From contig OZ253486.1 in assembly GCA_965261925.1 (NCBI GenBank), positions 434,001 through 498,000 of the forward strand: 64,000 bases of DNA, read 5' to 3'. The position numbers were made by a program, and so were the translations under genes. Shown here piece after piece: positions 1 to 7,891 of the stretch (its first letter is position 1; each line of letters opens with the position of its first letter). A model generated the notes under the pieces. The model was not told where the DNA came from. It made no database searches and saw only the letters and a program-made list of their open reading frames with translations. Source of the DNA: Bin87 sp965261925 (lineage in GTDB: Bacteria; Chloroflexota; Dehalococcoidia; Lucifugimonadales; UBA3495).

Positions 1-811
1 GCTGGAGTTCGTGGGTCCAGCAGGACTTGTCCTGGGTGTACAGGTAGTAGAAGGCCTCCGCGATCTTGACGGGGTTGATCAGCAGGTCCGGGTTCTCCTG
101 CGCGCGCGGGGTGGCGCGGGTGCCCGGGGAGTCGATGGTGCCGTCGATGATGACGTTGGCGACGTGCACGCCGTGCTCGGAGTATTCCTCCGTCAACACC
201 TGCGCCAGCGTTCGCATCATCACCCGGGGATAGTAGAGCGACTGGCCGGTGTACCGCTTCCGGCCCCGCAACGACGACGGGTTGTTGGAGATGAGGATGG
301 TGCCCTCGCCGCGCTCCCGCATGGCGGGCAAGACTTCCTTGGCGACGAGGAAAGGCCCGCTGCTGGAGATGTGCTGCGCGGTCTCGAATACCTCGATGGG
401 GGTGTTCTCCAGCAGTTCCATTTCGGGCGGAAGGTCGCGACCGTCGATGTAACCGGCGTTGTAGACTAGGACGTCGGGGTCGCCGGCCTCTTCCCGGATC
501 TGCGCGAAGGCGTCAGAGATGGATTCGGGCAGCGACAGGTCAAGCTCCACGATTGTGCTGTCTCCGCCCTGCTCGTTGATGGCAGCTTGCAGCGGCGCCG
601 CGTTGGAAGCATTACGGGTGGTCAGCACTGTCAGGAATCCTTCCTGGGCGAATTTCTGGGCAACGGCGCCGCCGACTCCCCAGCGCACGCCGACGGGCAA
701 TTCGCTGTCATCGAGCTCGCCGCCGTGGACCAGTTGGGTGTTGCGGCCATCAGACTGCCACTTGGATGTCGCGCCGATGACGACGGCGACCGGTTTTCGA
801 TTTGCGTTCAT
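1..811 (-). CDS. SDR family NAD(P)-dependent oxidoreductase, 3' end cut by window edge
   Basis: The gene starts at the ATG at 811-809 (MNANRKP..) and reads open to base 1 on the minus strand, so about 270 residues are visible and the C-terminus lies outside the window. A Rossmann-type beginning (VAVVIGAT) is followed after about 28 extra residues by GVGGAVAQKFA, as if an insertion splits the usual TGxxxGxG loop. The core NAG motif (LVYNAGY) and the late region VHVANVIIDGTIDSPGTR are typical of SDRs. The catalytic YxxxK cannot be placed: the matching stretch reads SLYYPRVMMR, where Arg seems to replace the Lys. It is divergent from the hydroxyacid dehydrogenase at 1078. Substrate unknown; the family assignment is firm, the chemistry is not. 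Confidence 0.8.
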   Translation of the reverse strand, partial: MNANRKPVAVVIGATSKWQSDGRNTQLVHGGELDDSELPVGVRWGVGGAVAQKFAQEGFLTVLTTRNASNAAPLQAAINEQGGDSTIVELDLSLPESISDAFAQIREEAGDPDVLVYNAGYIDGRDLPPEMELLENTPIEVFETAQHISSSGPFLVAKEVLPAMRERGEGTILISNNPSSLRGRKRYTGQSLYYPRVMMRTLAQVLTEEYSEHGVHVANVIIDGTIDSPGTRATPRAQENPDLLINPVKIAEAFYYLYTQDKSCWTHELQ

Positions 812-1077
812 GTCGTATTCCTTTCGTACTGATGTGGACTGCTTCACCTGGCAGGCATGTGGATCTCCGATGAGCAGCCGTCCGATGTCGGGAGCGGCCG
901 CGCCGATACAACGAGGCGGCGGATCGTAGGATCCGTACCGGGGTTACTGTACTACAAACTTTCGGGGCAACGGTAATTTTGGAGAAGGGTGGAGCGCCGG
1001 CGGCTCGGCACGGTGTTGCGCTGCCCCAAGATCGGCCTAGAATGTTGCATCCGAAGCATACCGGAAGGAGCGTTGTG

Positions 1078-2031
1078 ATGGCATTCAAGCTCGTTATCTG
1101 CCCACCCAACTACCAGGAGCACTGGCCGCAGAGGCTCCAGGAGGAAATTCCGGACATCGACGTTCACCTGTGCCCGACGGTGGGCGAGGCGATGGAGGTC
1201 ATTGGCGACGCGGACGCCGCCTTCGGCGACATCGTGCCCGAGTTGCTGGAACGGGCGGACAACCTGAAGTGGATAGCCTGTCCGCAGGCCGGACCGCGCG
1301 CCGGCTATTACCACGATTCGTTGATCGCCAGCGACATCGTGGTTACCAACACGCGGGAGATTTACAACGACCACATCAGCGCCCACATCATGTCCCTGCT
1401 GCTGGCCTTTGCCCGAGGGTTGCAGGTGTATATCCCCCAGCAGGTTGCAGGCATCTGGCAGCAGGGATACCCGACCATCTACCTGCCGGAAGCCACCGTC
1501 GCAATCGTGGGCGTCGGCGGCATCGGCGGCGAAACCGCCCGGCTGTGCTCCGAGTTCGGGATGACCGTGCTTGGGGTAGATCCCCGGCTGTCGGCGCCGT
1601 CCGCCGGCGTTGCGGAGCTACACCGCCCGGATGACCTGCTGGAAGTGCTGCCCCGGGCCGACTTCGTGATCGCAACCGTGCCGGAGACGCCGGAAACACA
1701 GGGCATGTTCGGGTCGGCGCAGTTTCAGGCGATGAAGAACACCGGGTTCTTCATCAACATCGGGCGCGGGGCCACGACGATTTTGGACGACCTGGTGGAG
1801 GCGTTGCGGGCGGGGGAGCTTGCCGGAGCCGGCCTGGATGTCTTCCAGGTTGAACCGCTCCCGGCGGGGCACCCTCTGTGGAGCATGCCTGGCGTGCTCA
1901 TAACACCGCACGTGGCGGGCAACGGCCCCTACCTGGACGACCGGCGCACCGAGCTGTTCATCGACAACTGCAAACGCTTCAACGAGGGAAGGGAACTGCT
2001 CAACGTGGTGGACAAAGCCAACTGGTTCTAA
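1078..2031 (+). CDS. D-isomer-specific 2-hydroxyacid dehydrogenase
   Basis: The 317-residue protein is of usual family length and should interconvert a 2-keto acid and a D-2-hydroxy acid with NAD(P)H. The NAD-binding fold shows GVGGIGG near residue 144. The family's catalytic Arg (NIGRGA, about 229), Glu (FQVEP, about 258) and His (TPHVAG, about 276) are all present. The start at 1078 is chosen because GGAAGGAG at 1063-1069 sits at ideal spacing; an in-frame extension back to 979 has no such site and low-quality sequence. The gene stands alone, followed by a repeat-rich gap. The exact substrate (for example phosphoglycerate-like or glyoxylate-like) cannot be read from the sequence. Confidence 0.9.
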   Translation: MAFKLVICPPNYQEHWPQRLQEEIPDIDVHLCPTVGEAMEVIGDADAAFGDIVPELLERADNLKWIACPQAGPRAGYYHDSLIASDIVVTNTREIYNDHISAHIMSLLLAFARGLQVYIPQQVAGIWQQGYPTIYLPEATVAIVGVGGIGGETARLCSEFGMTVLGVDPRLSAPSAGVAELHRPDDLLEVLPRADFVIATVPETPETQGMFGSAQFQAMKNTGFFINIGRGATTILDDLVEALRAGELAGAGLDVFQVEPLPAGHPLWSMPGVLITPHVAGNGPYLDDRRTELFIDNCKRFNEGRELLNVVDKANWF

Positions 2032-2071
2032 CACGGAACGACGGGCCGGCATGAGGTGTGGCGTCGAGGCT

Positions 2072-2367
2072 GGGGGGTCGGGTGACCCGGCAACGGCAAC
2101 GATTGCAACGCGGGTACCTCGCTCACGGGTGCCCACTTTGTTATCGCGGGGGCGCAGCGGCGTGGCGATCTTGTTGAATTGAGCGAAGAGCCCTCCGGCG
2201 ACGGGATTGCCGCGCTGCGCTCGCAATGACGGGTGAGGTCGCTTGCAATGACCTGTGGGTTGCTCGCTATGACCGACGGGTCGCTCGCAGTTACCGGGTG
2301 GTTGCTCGCTAAGATCGGGAGGGGCGCCCGCTATGACCGATTGTGCAAAGTGGGTACGGGTGAGGGG
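2072..2367 (+). repeat. Intergenic repeat, copy A
   Basis: This gap between two genes holds no coding frame worth calling. It carries a repeat whose inverted second copy is at 41426-41680. The best-matching core (2163-2230 here, reverse complement of 41537-41602) is nearly identical apart from a 3-base gap and a few substitutions. The ends also match: a TGACCCGG-containing end and a GGGTACGxGTGAGGGG end. Inside, 2230-2340 is a degenerate array of about five 21-22 bp units of the type GGGTTGCTCGCTATGACC. It resembles REP/MITE-like non-coding elements. Confidence 0.75.
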
Positions 2368-2447
2368 TACCTGGCGTAAGTTGGAGGACGCAGCATCGGT
2401 TTTGCGTGGTCGACTGCGTCAGCCGAACGGTGTCCGGACAGGGTTGG

Positions 2448-4091
2448 TCAGTCTTGCCGGCGCTCCTCGCGCATGGTGATGAGGGCCAGCGGGATCGACG
2501 CGACCGCCACCAGCAGGAGGGCCGGCGCCGCCGCGCGCGCGAAGAACGCTTCCTCCGCCGCGGCCCAGATGGAGGACGCCAGGGTGGTGAAGCCTATGGG
2601 GCTGAGGATCAGCGTGGCGGGCAGTTCCTTCATGGTCAGGAGGAAAACGAGGGCCGCGCCCGTCAGAATCCCGGGCCGTATGAGCGGCAGCGTGACGGAG
2701 AACAGGACCGACAATGGGCGCTTGCCCAGGCTGCGCGCCGCGTCCTCAAACTCGGGTCGCACCTGCAGCAGCGAGGTCCGCAGGGAGCCCACCGCTGCCG
2801 GCAGGAACAACGTCACGTAGGCCACGGCCAGTATCGCCAACGACTGGTAGAGCCACGGGGCATAGTTGGCGCCGAAATACACCAACCCCAACGCGATAAC
2901 GATGCCGGGCAAGGCGAAACCGACGAATCCCAGGCGCTCCAGCCACCGGCTGAACAGGCCCGGATAACGCACCGTAAGCACGGCGATGGGCGCAGCGCAC
3001 AATACTGTGAGCACCGCGGCCAACACTGAGACTCCCACGGAGTTGGCCGCCGCCCGCCACAGCAGCAGCAGCGGTTCGCCGGCCGCCACGCCGCGCACCG
3101 TCCAATATGCCAGCACCGCCACCGGCGACAGGACTGACACGGCCACCACGGTTCCGCAATATGCCAGGGCGGGCCAGCGCCAACGCCCGAGGGGTATCGG
3201 TTCGGGCAACCGCGTTGCGCCGCCACGGCTGCGGAAATACCGACCGCCTACGGCGTTTCGCGCAGTGTTCTCACCCCAGACCACCGCCAGCGCCAGCGCT
3301 ATAAGCGCCAGCGACCAGGCGGCGGCCAGGGTACGGTCGAGCGCGGCGCCATACTGGATGAAGATGCTCCAGGTGAAGGTCTCATAGCGCATGATGGCGA
3401 CGGCGCCGAAGTCGCTGAGGGCGTAGAGGGCCGTGAGCAATCCGCCCGCGAATATGGCCGGCCTCAGCATGGGGAGCGTGACGCTCCAGAAGGTCTGCCA
3501 GCGGTCTCTACCCAAAATCCTGGCCGACTCGTCCAGCGAGACATCCATGTTCCAGAGCGCAGCGCGCACCGGCAGGAGCACGTAGGGGAAGCTGATGATT
3601 ATCAGGGTGAACGCCGCGCCGGGAAAACCGTAGATGCTGGGGATGCGTTCCACGCCGAACCCCGCTTCCAACCAGCCCTGGAGGATGCCACGAGGACCCA
3701 GGCCCACCGCTATCGTGAAGCCCACGATGTAGGACGGCAGCGCCAGCGGCAACATGGTCGCAACGCGCCAAAAACCTCGCCCCGGCAGGTCCGTGCGTAC
3801 CGTGAGCCAGGCCAGGGGAGCCGAGATGAGGATGCAGCCCAGCATCACCGTCGCCATGAGAGCCACGGTGCGGCCGATCACCCAGAGCGTGCGAGGGCGG
3901 AAGATCAGATCTATGGCGTCCCAACCGGCGCCAACCGTGCGCAACGCTAGGTAGACCGGGGCGATCAGCAGCAATGCGGCGACCACCAGCGCCGGCACCC
4001 ATAGGACGGAGGGCGGACGAACCGTGCCCTCAAAGAGGCGGTTCCCGGTGAGCCGGGGAACTGATGATACCAGCTCGGCTACGGCGGACAT
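2448..4091 (-). CDS. Iron(III)-type ABC transporter permease, double-domain
   Basis: The 547-residue protein is two fused permease halves, the FbpB/ThiP architecture, with about 12 hydrophobic segments. Each half ends in the cytoplasmic loop that docks the ATPase: DESARILGRDRWQTFWSVTLP near residue 190 and EDAARSLGKRPLSVLFSVTLP near 455. It would form the membrane channel of an importer, by family precedent for ferric iron or thiamine-like substrates. No binding protein or ATPase gene lies next to it, so it is an orphan here and must pair with genes elsewhere. Upstream is the divergent LLM oxidoreductase; downstream is repeat copy A. The substrate is inferred from family resemblance only. Confidence 0.88.
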   Translation of the reverse strand: MSAVAELVSSVPRLTGNRLFEGTVRPPSVLWVPALVVAALLLIAPVYLALRTVGAGWDAIDLIFRPRTLWVIGRTVALMATVMLGCILISAPLAWLTVRTDLPGRGFWRVATMLPLALPSYIVGFTIAVGLGPRGILQGWLEAGFGVERIPSIYGFPGAAFTLIIISFPYVLLPVRAALWNMDVSLDESARILGRDRWQTFWSVTLPMLRPAIFAGGLLTALYALSDFGAVAIMRYETFTWSIFIQYGAALDRTLAAAWSLALIALALAVVWGENTARNAVGGRYFRSRGGATRLPEPIPLGRWRWPALAYCGTVVAVSVLSPVAVLAYWTVRGVAAGEPLLLLWRAAANSVGVSVLAAVLTVLCAAPIAVLTVRYPGLFSRWLERLGFVGFALPGIVIALGLVYFGANYAPWLYQSLAILAVAYVTLFLPAAVGSLRTSLLQVRPEFEDAARSLGKRPLSVLFSVTLPLIRPGILTGAALVFLLTMKELPATLILSPIGFTTLASSIWAAAEEAFFARAAAPALLLVAVASIPLALITMREERRQD

Positions 4092-4412
4092 TGGCAGCCT
4101 ACATCAGGCGGGAAGGAGTTCTGTGTCGATGAACGGCGGGAAGGACTATGGAACCGAAACACTCTCAACGCGGGGTTGCGGTCGCCCCGAATTATACACC
4201 GGCAGCCCTGGCCTCAACCTCCGGAGGGTTGTCAGCGTGCGGCGGGACCACTCCGTATCGCGCCGATGCCAAGGCGATTGACAGGACATACGGTCGAGCG
4301 CAGAATGGCCCAAATTTGGGGTGGTTTGTCGCCCCTTCCGCTGTTGTCCGTACCGGAATACTCTCATGTATTCCACGTTGCCGATGTATTCCACGTTGGA
4401 GGAGGTCCCCAC

Positions 4413-5582
4413 ATGGCGTTTCCCGAAAGAATGAAATTTGGCGTTTTCCTCGGCCCGTTTCACCGCGTCGGAGAGAACCCGACCCTGGCCATCGAGCGCG
4501 ACCTCGAGCTGGTGGAATGGTTGGACAAGCTGGGGTTCGACGAGGCGTGGATCGGCGAGCATCACAGCGCCGGCTGGGAGATCATTTCGTCGCCGGAGGT
4601 GTTCATCGCCGCCGCCGCCCAGAGGACCAATCGCATCAAGTTGGGCACCGGCGTGGTCAGCCTGCCCTATCACCACCCGTTGATGGTAGCCAACCGCATG
4701 GTGCAACTGGACCACATGACCTACGGGCGGGTGCTCTTCGGCGTGGGGCCCGGGGCGCTGCCCGGCGACGCGTACATGATGGGCATTCCCCACGAACTGC
4801 AACGCGAGCGAATGGACGAGTCGCTGGGCATCATCCTGCGCCTCTTCACCGAGACGGAGCCGATCACCTACCAGAGCGACTGGTTCGAATTGAAGGAAGG
4901 GTTGCTCCAGCTACGGCCGTACCAGCGCCCGTACATGCACACCGCCGTGGCATCGGTACAGTCTCCGGCCGGCGTGACCCTGGCCGGCAAACACGGGTGC
5001 TCGGTCCTGACCATCACGGTACCCCGGGACCCGTCCGCCGGCCCCTCCGACCTGCAGGGACTTTGGAGCATCGCTGAAGAATCGGCGGCCGAACACGGCA
5101 ACACCATGAACCGCGACGACTGGCGGTTGGTATTGCCCTGCCATTTGGCCGAGACCCGCAAGGAAGCGCTGGACGACGCCCGCATGGGAGCCGGCCGTTA
5201 CCTGCGGGAATATAGCGAAGGAACCAACGGACGGAAGGCGGTTTTCGACGGCCCGCTGGACAAGGTTATCGACCACATGGCCGATACCGGCAGCTGGATC
5301 ATTGGCACCCCCGACGACTGCATCGAAGCGCTGGAAAGGCTGGGAGAGCAGAGCGGCGGCTTTGGCGCGTTCCTCGTCCAGACCATCGACTGGGCGCCCC
5401 GGGAAAAAATGCTCCGGAGCTACGAACTGATGGCGCGCTACGTGATGCCCCATTTCCAGGGCAGCGTACTCGGCACCGCGGCCTCAAACCAGTGGGCGGC
5501 AGATCGTCAGGACGAACTGGTCAGCGGACGGGTTCGCGCCATCGACCGCGCCCGGCAGGCGTACGCCGACCGCGCCGGGTAA
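4413..5582 (+). CDS. LLM class flavin-dependent oxidoreductase (bacterial luciferase-like)
   Basis: The 389-residue protein belongs to the TIM-barrel luciferase-like monooxygenases. Family features are the start MKFGVFLGPFH, the segment FDEAWIGEHHSAGWEI, then IKLGTGVVSLPYHHPLMVANRMVQLDHMTYGR and the phosphate-loop-like GVGPGALPGDA. It most resembles the limonene-monooxygenase/alkanal-type branch, which uses reduced FMN and oxygen, but the substrate is not known. The ATG at 4413 is chosen because GGAGGAGG at 4398-4405 precedes it by seven bases; a longer frame to 4176 exists but lacks a site. It is a monocistronic gene divergent from the iron-type permease. Confidence 0.9.
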   Translation: MAFPERMKFGVFLGPFHRVGENPTLAIERDLELVEWLDKLGFDEAWIGEHHSAGWEIISSPEVFIAAAAQRTNRIKLGTGVVSLPYHHPLMVANRMVQLDHMTYGRVLFGVGPGALPGDAYMMGIPHELQRERMDESLGIILRLFTETEPITYQSDWFELKEGLLQLRPYQRPYMHTAVASVQSPAGVTLAGKHGCSVLTITVPRDPSAGPSDLQGLWSIAEESAAEHGNTMNRDDWRLVLPCHLAETRKEALDDARMGAGRYLREYSEGTNGRKAVFDGPLDKVIDHMADTGSWIIGTPDDCIEALERLGEQSGGFGAFLVQTIDWAPREKMLRSYELMARYVMPHFQGSVLGTAASNQWAADRQDELVSGRVRAIDRARQAYADRAG

Positions 5583-5636
5583 GGTAGCGCAGGCTGCCGA
5601 AGGTGAGCGAATTGGGCTAGAAACGATGGCCGGAAC

Positions 5637-5912
5637 ATGCGGAAGGTGGGTTCAGGTATCCGTAAGGCGGTTACATATGTCTTCATGATACCCGCTACAG
5701 TCTCCTGGGTCGGGGTTGGCGCTGTGCCGTGGGGCATAATTCCGTTGTTGAATCCGGAGGTAGACTCCATGAGGTCAAGGGGCGGCGGCGTTTTGCTCAT
5801 GCCAGTCGTGATCTTGGGCATAGTATTTGCGTTCGTTGGAGCGGGGGTATATTACGTGGTTGGGAGCAAAGTCATCAGTTTCCTGCGGCTATGGGACGAA
5901 GACCTGGGCTAG
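5637..5912 (+). CDS. Small membrane protein, unknown function
   Basis: This frame of 91 residues has two hydrophobic stretches, about residues 11-38 and 51-75. A second possible start is the ATG at 5769, with a good GGAGGT at 5756-5761, giving a 47-residue single-pass protein; the upstream ATG has only a weak site. The stop codon TAG (5910-5912) contains the TA target of the IS630-type element, whose first base completes the stop, so the product is unaltered by the insertion. No family recognised. Confidence 0.5.
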   Translation: MRKVGSGIRKAVTYVFMIPATVSWVGVGAVPWGIIPLLNPEVDSMRSRGGGVLLMPVVILGIVFAFVGAGVYYVVGSKVISFLRLWDEDLG

Positions 5913-7096
5913 TGTGGTGTAGCTGAAGTTAGCAGTAATAATATCGACGATGAGATATCCTCTCACTGCATCGGCAATGAGGAGGATGAACATGGTCATG
6001 GGGCGACCGATGCCACCGCTGATATTGGACGATGTGGAGCGGGAAACGCTGGAGCGGTGGGTGCGTCGTCCGAAGACGGCGCAAGCGTTGGCGCTGCGGG
6101 CCAGGATGATTTTGGGCTGCGCCGAAGGCCGCAGCAACATCGCGGTGGCTGCCGACTTGGGAGTATCGGATGCAACGGTGGGCAAATGGCGTGCGCGGTT
6201 CCTGGAGCGGAGTTTGGATGGCCTGTCGGATGAACCCCGCAGCGGTCGGCCCCGAGCAGTTACCGATGATGATGTGGAACGGGTGATTATGCTGACGTTG
6301 GAGACAACACCCCAGGACGCCACCCACTGGAGCACTCGGTCCATGTCCCAGCGGTCCGGCCTGAGCCACAACACCGTCAGCCGCATCTGGCGGGCTTTCG
6401 GATTACAACCCCACCGCACCGCAGCGTTCAAGCTGTCGGCGGATCCCTTCTTCATCGAGAAGGTGCGCGATATTGGAGAAGGTGCGCGATATTGTGGGGC
6501 TTTATCTGGACCCGCCGGACCGGGCGTTGGTCCTGTGCGTGGACGAGAAGTCCCAGATTCAGGCTTTGGACCGGACCAGGCCGCTGCTGCCAATGCGCCC
6601 CGGACCGGCGGAACGGCGCACCCATGATTACCTGAGCCACGGCACCACGTCGTTGTTCGCCGCCCTGGATACCAAAACCGGCAAGGTGATTGGACGCTGC
6701 CACCGCTGCCACCGAGCGGTGGAGTTCCGCAAGTTCCTCGATACCATCGAGGCGGAGGTGCCCGCCGGTCTCGACGTCCACCTGATTGTGGACAACTACG
6801 CCACTCACAAGACGGCGCTGATCCGGAACTGGTTGGCCAAGCGGCCGCGGTTCCACCTGCACTTCACGCCGACCAGCGCGTCCTGGCTGAACCTGGTGGA
6901 GCGCTGGTTTGCGCTGCTCACGGAGAAGCAACTGCGCCGAGGGGTGCATCAGAGCAGTGGGGAACTGGAAGCCGCCATCTACCGCTACCTTGACCTTACC
7001 AACGAAAACCCCAAGCCCTTTGTCTGGACCAAGACCGCCGAACAGATCTTGGCCAACGTGGCCCGCTTTTGCCAGCGTACTTTGGATACATGACAC
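5912..7096 (+). mobile_element. IS630-family insertion sequence
   Basis: The element is about 1185 bp and flanked by TA on both sides (5910-5911 and 7097-7098), as expected for IS630/Tc1-type insertion into TA. The ends are imperfect inverted repeats: left GTGTGGTGTAGCTGAAG from 5912, right (reverse complement from 7096) GTGTCATGTATCCAAAG. Counting the flanking CTA, 18 of 25 positions match. It encodes one transposase, now split. It lies between a small membrane protein gene and pth. Confidence 0.85.
5992..7093 (+). pseudogene. IS630 transposase disrupted by a 19-bp tandem duplication
   Basis: The N-terminal half (to 6627 in its own frame) carries winged-helix domains: ALRARMILGCAEG, then GVSDATVGKWRARF. 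The C-terminal half, open in another frame from about 6473, carries the DDE nuclease: Asp in LCVDEKSQ, Asp in LIVDNYATHKT and Glu in NLVERWFALL. The junction holds two perfect copies of GAGAAGGTGCGCGATATTG (6457-6475 and 6476-6494). Removing one copy joins the frames as FFIEKVRDIVGLYLDPP, the normal family sequence, so the shift of 19 bases is the inactivating lesion. The start at ATG 5992 follows GAGGAGG at 5979-5985. A programmed frameshift is less likely because the duplication explains it fully. Confidence 0.88.
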
Positions 7097-7228
7097 TAGG
7101 CTGCGTCTAGTACCGGCGACTCATACAGCTTTAAAATAACCTGATCGAATTGCGCTATTGGCTCGCCGGCGTGAGTAACTCTTGCCATCCTCTAGGTTGC
7201 GTGGCAATCTTGTTGGCCGGTATTGGAT

Positions 7229-7837
7229 ATGGAGGACACCCAACAGCGCAACGCGCCGCTTATCGTCGTTGGCCTGGGGAACCCCGGGCCGCGGTATCGT
7301 GATACGCGGCATAACGTTGGGTTCGGGTGTGTGGACTTGCTGGCCGAGCGGTGGGGAATCGCGGTCAAAGACAGGCGGCGGACTACCGTTTTGGGGCAAG
7401 GGTATCGGGACGGCACGGCGGTGGTGCTGGCCAAGCCGCGCACCTTTATGAACCTCTCCGGCGAGTCGGTAGGCTACCTGCTGGCGCGGTTCGGCGGAAA
7501 GGCGGCAGACCTGGTGATCGTGTACGACGAGATGGCGCTGCCGCTGGGGCGCATCCGCCTGCGGGCCCGCGGCTCGGACGCCGGACACAACGGGATTAAG
7601 GACATCATCCGTACCGTCCACACCGTCGACTTCCCCCGTTTGCGCATCGGCATCGGCGGGCCGGGCATGTCGGGCAGCGTCGATCACGTTCTGGGGCGGT
7701 TTTCGGACGAGGAACAGCCCGCGGTGAAAGCGTCCATCGAGCGCGCCGCTGATGCGGTGGAGTGCCTCCTGACCGACGGGATCAACATCGCGATGAACCG
7801 GTACAACACCGATCCGCAGACCGACCCGCCGGCGTAG
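7229..7837 (+). CDS. pth: Peptidyl-tRNA hydrolase
   Basis: The 202-residue protein has normal Pth length. It releases tRNA from peptidyl-tRNAs that drop off the ribosome. The signature GLGNPGPRYRDTRHNVG holds the substrate Asn (N18) and catalytic His (H28). KPRTFMNLSGESV gives the second conserved Asn. VYDEMALPLGRIRLR contains the Asp that activates the His, and GSDAGHNGIKDI closes the set. ATG 7229 is preferred over the in-frame TTG at 7223. It lies just downstream of the IS630 element and 54 bp before the metallopeptidase lipoprotein, with the same orientation. Confidence 0.96.
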   Translation: MEDTQQRNAPLIVVGLGNPGPRYRDTRHNVGFGCVDLLAERWGIAVKDRRRTTVLGQGYRDGTAVVLAKPRTFMNLSGESVGYLLARFGGKAADLVIVYDEMALPLGRIRLRARGSDAGHNGIKDIIRTVHTVDFPRLRIGIGGPGMSGSVDHVLGRFSDEEQPAVKASIERAADAVECLLTDGINIAMNRYNTDPQTDPPA

Positions 7838-7891
7838 AGTCGGTACGGGATTAGGAACGCATCGGGAGACCGACAGTCGGCAACCACCCGC

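Noticed and set aside
7094..7228. Promoter or riboswitch before pth
   Set aside because: The short gap has A/T patches (TTTAAAAT) but no acceptable -35 partner and no recognisable conserved RNA structure.
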